Assembly: GCF_000276665.1 (NCBI RefSeq)
Contig: NW_004955417.1
Location: 12,814,766-12,878,765 of the forward strand
Source: Chinchilla lanigera
Lineage: Eukaryota > Chordata > Mammalia > Rodentia > Chinchillidae
Direction of reading: 5' to 3'
DNA length: 64,000 bases
Below are positions 1 to 10,654 of the stretch, in pieces (position 1 is the stretch's first letter; each line of letters starts with the position of its first letter). The notes under the pieces were generated by a model. That model was not told the DNA's origin. It did not search any database and saw only the letters and a list, made by a program, of their open reading frames with translations. The position numbers were made by a program, and so were the translations under genes.

Positions 1-95
1 TTTTTTTTTTGGTTTTTCTCCGGTACCGGGAACCGAACTCACGACCTTGCGCTTGCCAGGCAGGCGCTTTTGCCGCTGAGCTAAACCCCCAGCCC
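1..95 (-). mobile_element. ID-type SINE (antisense), left-truncated by window edge
   Basis: The T-run at 1-10 is the complement of the A tail, followed by CCGGTACCGGGAACCGAACT and ending in CCCAGCCC, the complement of the GGGCTGGG 5' end of ID elements. ID SINEs derive from a tRNA-like RNA polymerase III gene and move by using L1 proteins. It is little diverged from the other copies here, so it looks young. Confidence 0.88.
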
Positions 96-1355
96 AGCTT
101 TATCCATTTTAACTACATGAACCACCCAGAGTTTACTAAATGTTATTGCTTCTCCAACATAAAGCTGATTATATTCTTTCCTGACCACACACCGTTTCCT
201 TCATCATGAATTACAAGTTCTTGGATCCATGGTCCTGTTTAGACTCTAGGTCCTGCTTTGTAAAGTCATTTCTTTGATAAGTTAATTGTCTGTGCTTTGA
301 CCACAGTGAGTACAAATAGTCTCATGAGTAGCCTCTTTCAGGTAAGAGAATTTATTTGAGATAGATTTTGCTTTCACCATTATCTTTCTAGACTCCAAGA
401 GAGTGCTTGATTCTTGATAGTATGCAGTAAACATTTGTTGGATGAATACCTGCCCCAGTGTAAGTAGATGGCTGTGGAAAAATGTTTAATCCCATTGATT
501 GCACAGGTATGTAAAAGAGTGTTAAAGTCTTTTCTAAAATACAATGCCCTCCAACAACCATTGCTTTCTTGCTAGTTTATTCTTCAAGAATTGCTATGAT
601 AGATCAAAGAGATGATTTTTATCAGCTCTTTCAGATTATAGACTCTTGAATAGCTCAGAAAAGATTATTTGATGTTTGCAGAGAATCACCAAAAGCTTTT
701 GTTATGAGGAATTGGTGATTTGAAAGTCCTGGCAGATGTTACACTGATTTGTCATCTGTCTCTCAGAAGTTGCTTTGATTTGACTTTGACTAGACTCCAG
801 CAAGGTCATGATTGCCAGATTTGGTGGGAAAAGACCAAAAGTGTGCCTCTGGTCAAAGGACACACTTTTCCCCTTACACTGGTATTCTTCACAGCCGAGG
901 GCCAGTTTGTTTCATCATGAAGTAGACGTGGGCTCCTCTAATGAATGATTAGAGGGGCCAGAATAAGATGAAAAGTAATTCTGTACCATTAGCAAAGACT
1001 TCCTGGGGAATTTTGTCAACTTCATTCATTAAATAATTATTTACTGAGCAAGCAGTTGACAGTACATTACTACAACCCCCGAGTTGCTTCTGATCCAGTG
1101 GAGGACACAAAAGGTAGTGTTTCCACAGCACTAAGTAAATTCTAAAGGAGAGAGAAAAGTACTTAGGAGGACCAGCAGCCTGTTGTCAGCAAAGACCACC
1201 AGGTCAACAAAGGCTTCCTGGGGGCAGAGGAATGACTTCATCTGTAGAATAGTAATCATACACCTGTTGCAAGATAGAGAGAATTTACAGTAATGACTTT
1301 AAATTTCCTACTGTTTATTTAGTAAGATGGTTAACTTTAATTGTTCACTTGATTT

Positions 1356-1461
1356 TTTTTGTTTTATTTATTTTTTTGTTTTTTTCCGTTACTGGGAACT
1401 GAACTCACAACCTTGCACTTGCCAGGCAGGCTCTGTGCTGCTGAGCTAAATCCCCAGCCCC
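1356..1461 (-). mobile_element. ID-type SINE (antisense) with target-site duplication
   Basis: An antisense ID copy with a long T-rich tail complement (1356-1385) and the AAATCCCCAGCCCC end at 1448-1461. It is flanked by direct repeats TGTTCACTTGATTT at 1342-1355 and 1462-1475, a perfect 14-bp target-site duplication that marks an L1-type insertion. Confidence 0.92.
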
Positions 1462-1475
1462 TGTTCACTTGATTT

Positions 1476-1790
1476 ACTTGGGAGCCACCTAAGGGATTAG
1501 TAAGACACACTTCTGGATGCATCTGAATGGAGCGAGAGTTTATGACCTTAGGAACTGTATCTGGCTCTTAGCCCTTCTTCTGTTGTACTCTATTTCCTGG
1601 CTGCCATAAAGTGAGCAACTTTGCTCCTCTTTATCCTTCTGCCATTTTGTTCCTGCCTTGGAGCTAGCTAACCGTGGACTGAATCCTCTGAAACCATGAG
1701 CCAAATTAAACCTCTCCTCCTTTACGTTGTGGGTGTTGGGTTTAATGCTGCAACAACAGGAAAGTAATAGCAGGGATGACAGTGCGGTAT
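1476..1790 (+). mobile_element. Old interspersed repeat, LTR/MaLR-like, class uncertain
   Basis: The stretch carries the GAGCCAAATTAAACCTCTCC block near 1699-1718 and an ending with CAACAACAGGAAAGTAATAG, a pattern familiar from widespread mammalian elements (MaLR LTRs or similar non-autonomous elements) that end with a polyadenylation-like AATAAA region and an ACTAATA-type terminus. No coding capacity. The family name could not be fixed by eye. Confidence 0.5.
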
Positions 1791-1867
1791 TAGGGGTGAT
1801 GGTGATGGTTTAAAAAAGGAGAGGAAAATGGCCTTATACCAAGTATAGTCCTACTTTCAAATCTTCA

Positions 1868-1968
1868 CTCATGTTCTTAGCTCTGTGACCTTGAGCAAAA
1901 CATTCAGACTCCTTGTGTCTCATCTATAAAATGCAAATGGTAATTTATACCTCCTGAAGGATTTGACT
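1868..1968 (+). mobile_element. MIR SINE relic
   Basis: Contains the MIR core pattern: CTCTGTGACCTTGAGCAAAA, then CTCATCTATAAAATGCAAATGG and ACCTCCTGAAGGATT, corresponding to the MIR blocks 'tgtgaccttgggcaa' and 'ctcatctgtaaaatg'. Diverged, as expected for an element older than placental mammals. Confidence 0.75.
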
Positions 1969-1969
1969 T

Positions 1970-4061
1970 TTTCAGAAAATGTTTATAAGGATCCTAACAC
2001 AGTCCTTTGTATTCAGTAAGAAGTTGGAGAAGAGAATTGAAATAAGCACTCAGTTGAAGAAAACAGGACCACAAATTGTGTCAGCAGCGGATAGGGAGGG
2101 AGGGGCTTTAGATGTGGAGTCTGCATTCTTACCGGCCACTAGGGAGCTCAGTGCCCTTGGGCACATCATCTCTGGCACTCTTTCATGTCTTCCAGAAGTA
2201 CAGAGAGGCCTGTTCACAAATCAGATCATTTATAAGTAAGAGGAACACACAAAGGTACCTAGAGTTAGGGACAATGCAAAGATCGCTGTGTGATGCTATG
2301 ACATGGGAAGGTTTTGTGGCGGAAAATGGGCTTGGGCTAGGGTGCTGAAGGTCATGTAGGATTTATACAAGAAGAACTAAATGAAGAAGACATCTCAGGC
2401 TGGGGCTTCATTGAATGAGAGGGGATGTTGTACTTAGGGTTTTCAAGGAAGTGGACTTAACACAGGACACATAATTTATAGGATTGTTTCATAATACTCA
2501 CCCAAAGAGTCAAAGGCAAATGAGTGAAGGTGATCTGTCCACACACGAGAGACCCAAAGAATCCAGCCGACTCAGTTCAGCGGGGTGTTACAAGTTGACC
2601 ATTAGTTAATCCACCACATGGGCCAAGTCACATGTCAAGGGTATCAGCGCCTTCCTTCATCATCTCCTGACCTCTGGAACAGTCTTACTCACAGCAGAGA
2701 ATGGGTAATAGAGAGGTCTTGACTTTGACACAAAAGTTTGTCTCTTTAATAGTCAGGGCTGATTCTGGCAAAATCATCAAGTCATCGAAGTTAGCCTGCA
2801 TGAGCACCCATCTTCCTGTGGGAAACCCATCTTCCTTTGTCCATGCATTCTTGCCAGCTTGGCTAAGGAAGGCCCCTACTCCCACCCTACTTTGTGGGCC
2901 TGCAGAATGTGCCCTGCGTGATTCTTCTTCCCACCCTTTTGTGATTCTTCTTTTCGACCTCCAGAGAATACTAGAGGCACCACGAATAAAAATGTAGAAG
3001 GAGCTTGGAGTTTATTATTATAAGCCCTTTATTTTATTATAAAGGGATTTGACCAAGGCTAATACTAGGGGACAGAAAAAGACAGACACCAGATCGTTGT
3101 TATGTTTCTTTCTCCTGCTGTGAAGCCTGAATTTTCTCTGCCATGCATTTTGTTTAATTGATTTGTAGTAGGACATCAATACTTATGTATTAATCAAGAT
3201 TGTGGGAGTTTTCAGTGTCAGAAACCTAAAAAGGCTGATTTGCTAAGAAGGGATGTCTTGGCATGTATACCGAAGGGTTCTGGTTGGGCTGAGTCTGGTG
3301 GTGTTTGCCTCTCTTTCACTAGGCTCTACTTTTCTTGGTGTGGCTCCATTTTCAGGCAAAACCAAAAATAGTGTGCAAAAGGCCTCAACAGCACCAGATG
3401 TATATCCTGCCATCCTAACGTCCCAAGAGAAATAGGGAGACTTTTCTGGCAAGCTTCCTAGCTTGGGCTTTCAATAGTTTGCCTTGAGTCATGTGCTCAC
3501 ATTCCTCATGGTGAGAGGGTTATAGAGCTGTGATTATATAAACTAGGTCAAGAGCTCGCACCTGGAACCAGGGACCATAGCCAGCCTTTCCCAAACTAGG
3601 AAGTGGGAATAAGGAAAAGGTGGTATCCAAGAAGAAAGCAGGCTTCTGTTTTTATACGAAAGAGAAATAGATGTTGCACTGTTATATGTGCACCTACTCA
3701 CACATTATTCCCACACAACCCACCAGAAGCCAATAGCATTTAAGCTGTTGTATATCTAATAACATTTGCCTCATGTGAAGGACCGTGGACATTTTCATAT
3801 GTGTGATGGAAATTCTGTGGACCCTGAGAGAGCCAGGGGAGGGAGAAGGTATAGACTGAGGATTTCAGAGTTTATTAGGCTCTCCCAAACCATAACACAG
3901 AGTGACTGTCTACTCTTCGGGAATCCTAGCCTGACAGTAACTAAAGGAGTTAGTCTGAGGAAGTGTTTCCACTAGGCAACACATGTGGACCGTTGAGAGC
4001 CGATGCTGATTAAGTGTTCTCCCACTGTGCATCCCATTCAGACCACCTTCATTCCTACCAT
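1970..4061. other. Unique intron sequence, nothing assigned
   Basis: No coding exon, RNA gene or named repeat was recognised. Short open frames (for example 1979-2239 and 3253-3435) have no known domain, no splice context and no codon pattern, and are taken as chance. Confidence 0.5.
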
Positions 4062-4077
4062 GAAATGCTTATATCTT

Positions 4078-4179
4078 TTTTTTTTTTTTTTTTTTTTTTT
4101 TCTCTGGTACCGGGAACCGAACTCACGACCTTGCGCTTGCCAGGCAGGCACTTTGCCGCTGAGCTAAATCCCCAGCCCC
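4078..4179 (-). mobile_element. ID-type SINE (antisense) with perfect 16-bp target-site duplication
   Basis: A T-run of more than 20 bases is followed by CTCTGGTACCGGGAACCGAA and ends AAATCCCCAGCCCC. The direct repeat GAAATGCTTATATCTT occurs at 4062-4077 and 4180-4195 without mismatch. The perfect duplication and long tail mark one of the youngest insertions in the window. Confidence 0.94.
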
Positions 4180-5204
4180 GAAATGCTTATATCTTCGTGA
4201 GCACAATCAATGTCTTATGAGTTTGAGTCAGGAGTGAATATCTGGTAAGAAATTATAACTTTGTGTGTATTCTTTCTCTCCTTTTCACGGCCTTTTTGTG
4301 CTGTGCTCATGTGCTTGGCGAAACCTCTGGACTTCCTTGTTAGGAATGACATCCTGCATCCTCTTATCCAGATGCAGGCTGGTGATGGGGCACAGGGAAC
4401 ACATATGCGAGGGAGGAATAGTGGTGAGGGGCAGTTAAAAGGTAGCATGGCTCAATGTGGTGGGGGCAGTGCAGTATCTCTGGTCTGAACTGAATGGAAT
4501 TTTTGCCTAAGGTCTTTTAGAAATCATTCTCAAATCTGTTTTAATTCTTAATGTCCACTTACATGATTTCTGACTCATTGCTTAATGGCTTCATTTGTGT
4601 TTAAAAGAGGAACACCAAACCTTCATTATTTTCTTTGCCCAGTGCTTTCCAAATACCACAGAATTCTGTAAAGCCATCAGAGAAACAGAGGGTGCCAATA
4701 TTAAACATTCATTTTTGTTACTTTGGCAAAGAATTCTTGATATAACTTGGCCCAGAGGAACTGGCACAAGCTCTCTGATAGCTGTACCTAGAACTAATGA
4801 ACTCACTCTCACAAAATCTCCTGCCTCACAATTAGTAGAAATATATGGAAATTTCTATACTCCAAAGATATTGGAGAGATCTTTGCAAGATATTTAAAAA
4901 CAGTTTATAATTATCAGTACTTTGAAAACAAAGCACTGTCACACGTAAGCATGGAGTTGGAGAGGGGACCCTGATCCACCCTTTTCTTACTATTGATGTC
5001 ACTGATTGGTAGAGAGAAGACTCACGGGAGTATGTGAATCCATGACTTCATCTTTACAATGACTCTCAGATGTCCCCAGCTTTAAAGATCAGGGTGATCT
5101 ATTTTGCCTTGTCGTATCTGTCCATACAGCAGTATGAGTTCTTTCCCTCTTTCCCCTTGCCTCAAGAAACCCCCACGCCATGTCAATATTCCTTATGATA
5201 CAAA

Positions 5205-5430
5205 AATGAATGAGGCTTAAGCCCTATCCTCCACGAGCTCACAGTTTAATGAGAAGATGCGTGGAAACAAATGGACAATCGATATAGTATAACAGATGTC
5301 ATGATGGCAGAACTACACACTGCCTGTGGAGGAGAGCCCTTAACTCAGGTAACCAGGAAAGGCTTCTCAGGGGCAGTGTCATCTAGGCTGAGCTTTGAAG
5401 GATAAGTCAAGTTCACTAGCTTAGTTTTCT
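5205..5430 (-). mobile_element. L2 LINE 3' fragment (antisense)
   Basis: CCTCCACGAGCTCACAGTTTAAT and, 140 bases later, AGGAAAGGCTTCTCAGGGGC with TGAGCTTTGAAGGATAAG are the complements of the L2 3' region blocks around 'aagctccatgagggca' and 'tcctcagggaagccttcc'. The order of the blocks gives minus orientation. An ancient relic with no coding capacity. Confidence 0.65.
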
Positions 5431-5789
5431 GTGGCTGAGTGGGTCAGATGAGAGGAGCCTGGACTTTGTGGTGAGGCAGGTGTTATTTACCACCTCTGGG
5501 TCCAGGAGCTCAGATAGAGTCCAGTACAGTAGTCATAGCTTGGTAGCCACAGGATTAAGCCCTGAAGTTCATAGTTCAGACCCTGGGTAGCAGGAGAGGA
5601 GACAGAGCTACTGAGCATCTGTGAGACCTTTGGAAAAACACTCATATGCACATGGTCAGGTGCAATTCTATGGCCCAGAGATACTGGCACAGTTCAGCTT
5701 TCAGAGGGCCTTGGGCATCAGGTATGTGGACACAGCGCAGTCCAGGAAGCAGGCTGACAGTCCATGTTGCCTGCACCTGGAGTCTTGGG

Positions 5790-6245
5790 GGCCTCCACTG
5801 CCACATAGTTGTATCTGTTGGGGTTCCAGCAGGAAACAGATGGGACAATCAAATTAGGATCATTTAAAGTGAGTTTAGAATGGGACTATTTACAAGGTGT
5901 GGTGAGAATTCAGGGAAAGCAAAAGGGATCGTTTTTGCTATGCCTAGAACTGAAGGGACAGGGAAAAGTGGTGGCCACAGCAAGTGGAACAAGGATGCTG
6001 CATAAAGGGGCCTCGGATAGGTGCTGGCATCTCTGGTGGAAGAATGCAGCTATCCTCACAGACCAGAGGCAGGTAGCTGGGGATAGCACACTCCATCCAG
6101 TCTCTTGTTCATGCTCCTCCATTGACAAAGCCCTAAAGGAAGCCAGAGGGCAAGAAACCCTACTGATTCAGTTCCTGCAGGCCAGCGTCGCGGGGCTGAG
6201 CAGAGTGGAAAGGGCTGGTGAGTGGGTGGAGGGGTAAGCAGATGG
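5790..6245. mobile_element. Old interspersed repeat of unassigned class
   Basis: The pattern CCAGCAGGAAACAGATGGGA followed by ATTTACAAGGTGTGG, then GAAGCCAGAGGGCAAGAAAC and a GCAGAGTGGAAAGGG end, is one I recognise as recurring in mammalian genomes, but I cannot name the family. A 142-codon open frame at 5809-6237 falls wholly inside it; it has no known domain and is best seen as a chance frame in repeat DNA. Confidence 0.45.
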
Positions 6246-6599
6246 TGTCCAGTGCAAATCTAAACGTTCCATATTGTTTTATGAGCTGACTTTCTCTGCT
6301 TGTTATAGGAAGGAGATCATGGTATTGCTCTGTGACTTGGTTGTTGTTGACTAATTTGTCATCAAATTTTTTCATATCACTACATATGGGTCTAATTTAT
6401 CTATTTTATTTATTGGCTGTATGGTATTTCATCATATGGTATGTGAGAAATTTTCAAACATTTCTATATGTAGTAGTTGATGTACACAAGCAAATATATA
6501 TTCTCTATGTAAGTTATGAAGCCCAATAATAAAGTGATCAACCTAAGATCACTAATTCCATTGACCCCACCTTTGACTGCTCTCCTATAATCTTCCTGT

Positions 6600-7185
6600 G
6601 TCCTCTCACCCTTTCATTGCTAGTTCAGAATGTTTTGTGTTAATCTTATGTTTTTAAAAATAGTTTTTCCGTGTTTGCGTACATCTCTAACCAATACATT
6701 GCCTACTTTTCCTTTGGTGAAGCATTGTGAAATTGCTAGGTTAGTTGTATACAGTCTTCTTCAGCTCTATTTTCAACATGGTGTCCATCCTGCTACATTT
6801 AGCTGTGCTTCATTTATTTCCACAGCTTCTAACACTGCACTGTGTGACTATGCCACAACTTACCTTCCCATCCAACTGTTGATGGGCTCTTAGGAGTTTT
6901 CCATTTTGTGCTGTTTTGAGCAGTGCTGTTTATGAGCAATTTTGTCCGTGTCTTCTGGCACATACATGCAAGAGTTGCTCCAAGGCATATGCCTAGGAGT
7001 GGAATTTCTGGGTCCTGGGGTTTACAAATTCAACTTTGCTAGGTAGTGCCAAATTGTTTTCAGTGAGGTTATGCCAACTTACATTCCCACCAGAAGTATG
7101 TAAGAGTTCTGATTGTTCCTTGTCCTCCACAGTTCTTGGTCTTCTCAGACATCTTAATTTTATCACCAGTGTTCTTTACAGGGAT
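6600..7185 (-). mobile_element. Old L1 LINE 3' fragment (antisense)
   Basis: GAGCAGTGCTGTTTATGAGC, GGCATATGCCTAGGAGTGGA and CCAAATTGTTTTCAGTGAGG followed by ACATTCCCACCAGAAG are complements of the 3' part of old L1/HAL1 elements. Heavily diverged. The flank 6290-6600 is AT-rich and may hold further L1 sequence, but I cannot assign it. Confidence 0.75.
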
Positions 7186-7189
7186 GCCA

Positions 7190-9835
7190 AAAGAAAGCTA
7201 ATGAGAGGCTGACTGTGTTATCATAATAAAGGTTTTTAACCTGCTATCCTCAAAAGCGAATTTTGCTCTTCCCTGTTAAAATTCTTTTCCTTTCCCTGCC
7301 CTATTTTATTTGCCTCATTGTTCCCTGAGGTTTACATCATCTACTAACTGAGACATTCTAATTATATTTAAAGATAGATCGTGCATAGAAAACAAATGTG
7401 CCAAGGAAATCTTTCAGTTCTTTCCAATTTTAAAATAAAGTAATTGTGATTCTGATAGGACTCCATATGCAAATTATGGTTTATAAAACTGAAGATTAAG
7501 ATTGATCTGATATGGAGAAGTTAATTCACAAAAATGGAGCAAACGAACGGTGTTGTATGTGTCCATTTTAATCCAAACTCTAGATCACCTGGACTTTCAC
7601 ATAAAACTGAATTGTGTGTTCCTTAAAAGGAATTGTGTGTTCTTTCATCTTTCTCTCTTCCTTGCTCTCATCATTCTTCCCTACCTGTTCTATCTTTGGT
7701 TCCTTCTTTATATTCATTAACTGACTAGCTAAAGAATCCAGTGGTGAAAACAAATGAATTAAGTCTGCGTGGCTTGCAAATAGTATGATAAGGAGTGGCC
7801 AGCTAGTTGGGTTCTACTGCTAGGCCGGAGACTTGACTTGTGTATGTCCTACAACCACTTCAGTCCTGGGATGGAGTAAGCTCTGCTGAGTGTTTGCCAG
7901 ATAAATGAATAAATGAATCAATACTATAAAAAGTTCTCAGCCATGTGAAGTTGAGTCCCTAGCAACTAGTCCATCTTTCATTACTGGAGTTCATCTTCCC
8001 AGTAATTTAATACTCAGGAGAACTTTATATGATGTTTTGATTGATTCTTTCAGGAGATATAAAACATTTTATTAATTTATTTTGCTTTTTTAAAAAAATG
8101 CCTTATACAATCTTTTAAGCACTCTGTCTTCTTTATCTAAATCTTGAGAATTGACTTCAGCTCCTACAAATGAACCAAGATGCTTTCCCCTCTCCATACA
8201 GGTAAGAGCTTGTAATCACCCAATATGTCTCTGACCTCAAAAAACTGAAAAATTTACATTAATGAAAACACAGGAACTTACAAAATTGCTCTCAGCCCTC
8301 TGCCATGGAAGCATGTCTGGCGCTGGGTAATTAGCTGGATGGAATGTGGGTAATGGATGGAGTGCCACAGTGCTGCTGCCGCTGCCAGGGTTATGTAACT
8401 TTGAGATCAGGAAGCAGATCTGGGGTAGGGAAGAACTGCATTTAACAAGCTGCTGGTATTGGCTGAACTTGTGCTGGCCTTGCAGTCTACTATTATGACC
8501 TTGATGTTTTTCTCATTTGTAAACTTTATTTGCACGCCAGAGCTCAGCTGAATTTGCCCGGATCCGCAGTTTCTTTAATCTTGTGTCTTGGCTGGCTTAC
8601 ATGTAAATGAGCTTCAGACGTCCAGCTGCCCATATATTGCCCCAGTTCACACTCTGTAAAGAGTTGTTTCTTTGCAGGCTCCTGTCCAGAGCATGGCAGT
8701 GTGGCTTAACACTGCACAATGTGGTTGCTATTAGTAGTAATGAGTTGTTATTGAGCTTCAGTAAGAAGATTGAGTAGATGGAGCGATGAAGACAGTGCAG
8801 GACTGAGAATTTTCCCACTAACACTCTGTGGGACTTTGGCGCGTTTACCAAGCCACTTCAGCTCCCTTATTCTACTCCTACCAGAGACGATGTCTTTTCC
8901 CTACTTATGATGCCATAGCATAATGGAGACCCATGACTCTAAAAGTACTGAAGGGAAAGTTTCTGATATTATTCTCTAGCCCTTACAGTAGTGGGGTAAG
9001 CAGCAGTGTAGAACATATATATATATATGTTCTATATCACTAGATCTTCTTCTCACAGCTATAAATCAGATATGATCATATTTTTAATACAGCAATGCAA
9101 AACAACTCAACTGATAGACTGAAGCAGTTAATACTGGAAGAGGAAGGCATTTAGCTGTTCAATCTATGACTGAAATATTGAATTTCTTTAATGATGATAC
9201 ATATTTTTTCTTATACTTTCTCCTTTTCCTTTTTTTTTTAGAGAAGATTAACTTATTTTGCAATGTCTGACTGAGGGAGCCATATACCAATATACAATTT
9301 AGAGACATAATTTGGTTACTCTTATTAGAAGGACCTGTTAGCATTATCTTTCCAAAAACTGTTTAACTTGATTTCACAAGTAACTGTAAAAAGCAATTAT
9401 CTGATACTCCTCACTATGCTATTCCCTTCTTTCATTCCATAAGGTAGGGTCTGAGCTGGATTTTTGAAAACCTCATTGTCTTAATCTAAAGCCCCATGGT
9501 TGTTTTCTAAATTGGAACTAGATAATTTTGCCAGCTGTCATGTTAAGGAAGGAATCCCACAGAGGCAGTGTCCTTGGAGTACAGTCTCAGGATGACCAGG
9601 TGCCTTCTTTGGTCCCAGCATGATTTGCAGAGTTGGACTTTGTGTCTGGGGCTGGACTGCAGTTTATGGACCAAGCAAATAAAAGAAAAGATCTTCAAGA
9701 CATAAGAGAAGTGAATCGGATCAAACAGCCTGCAGCTCTACTAGCCCCCCACCCACACACACATCTATCAGCAGTGTCACAGATTTGTGGCTCAGTCCTG
9801 TGACCTGAGTTGAATTTCCTGGAGAAGTTCTAACA
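7190..9835. other. Mostly unique intron; possible conserved block at 8290-8710
   Basis: No exon, RNA gene or clear repeat was recognised. The part 8290-8710 is repeat-free and less AT-rich than its surroundings, with a homeobox-type GTAATTAG at 8327-8334 and an octamer-like ATGTAAAT at 8601-8608. These are only motif matches. A 26-bp palindrome lies at 9009-9034. Confidence 0.45.
9009..9034. repeat. Perfect 26-bp palindrome with alternating AT centre
   Basis: TAGAAC at 9009-9014, a 14-base AT alternation at 9015-9028, then GTTCTA at 9029-9034. The whole is its own reverse complement. It could extrude as a cruciform, or simply mark a short (AT)n microsatellite. Confidence 0.9.
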
Positions 9836-9837
9836 AT

Positions 9838-10000
9838 ACAGCACACAGAGGAATCACCTGAATGCTTGATGGAAATGTAGATTCCGAAGACTCATGCTCA
9901 GATTCTGATTTTATATGACTGGGGTAGGACCCAGAAATCTGTATCTACAGATGATGCAGATGGTCTGATGCTGGTTTACTGAAAACTGCACTTGAACAAA
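9838..10000. mobile_element. MER5-like hAT-Charlie DNA transposon relic
   Basis: GAATCACCTGAATGCTTGAT, GATTCTGATTTTATATGACT with GGGGTAGGACCCAGAAATCT, then GATGCAGATGGTCTGATGCT follow the block order of MER5A-type elements ('gaatcacctgg', 'gattctgattcagtaggtctggggtgggacccaggaatctg', 'gatgcaggtggtc'). Non-coding and ancient. Confidence 0.7.
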
Positions 10001-10484
10001 TGCCGATAGAGTGCCTCTTGTCATTTCTTGCCTTGACCGTTTGCCTCTGCTTTATAAGGTGACTTGAGTATGACTCTCAAGTGTCCTCAGTTGGAGTTGA
10101 AACCAGGAATTCCTTTGCTGTACTTTTATCTCTTCTGCTTTATCTCTATCTAAGAGCACTTTAAGTGCATTATTTTCTCAAAACCTAACTTTCTGGAAGG
10201 CTTCCACTGGTCCAGTGGTTGGTCTAATAGAAGGCTAGAGTCAGCAGCTAGCCTTTCAGACCTACACAGACCACCAGCCTTCCTTTTCCTTTGGAAAGCC
10301 CTGTGTCATTAGTGTAAAATAAGAGATATTCCAAGGCTAGCATTTTAATTAGGAAAGGTGAAAGACCTGGAAGTAAATCATGAAGGGTTTGAAAGTTTCC
10401 TCTATATATTTGGGTTGGACCTATTTCCAAACACTCTACAGATGTCACTGAAAAAATAAAAGCAATACAAGCTACTTATAATTG

Positions 10485-10650
10485 ACTAATATATGACAGG
10501 CTTTGTTCTACATGAGTTACATACATTCAGTTAATCCGTACAATCACCAATACTCTAAGAATTAATATTATCTTCCTTTTATAGATAATAAACCAAAGCA
10601 AATGGAAGTTAAGTAACTATGTGATGTTGTACAGCAAGAAAATAGCTGCT
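10485..10650 (-). mobile_element. MIR SINE relic (antisense)
   Basis: Order of blocks: GTTCTACATGAGTTACATAC, TCAGTTAATCCGTACAATCA, TTATCTTCCTTTTATAGATA and GAAGTTAAGTAACTATGTGA. These are the complement of the MIR core and 3' part ('cattttacagatgaggaaactgag', 'aagtaacttgccc'). Confidence 0.75.
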
Positions 10651-10654
10651 GGGC

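Noticed and set aside
5809..6237. 142-codon open frame on the + strand
   Set aside because: Lies wholly within an old interspersed repeat, with no domain and competing frames on the other strand.
9009..9034. Glucocorticoid/androgen response element
   Set aside because: Half-sites match, but the spacer is 12 bases of AT alternation where 3 are required.
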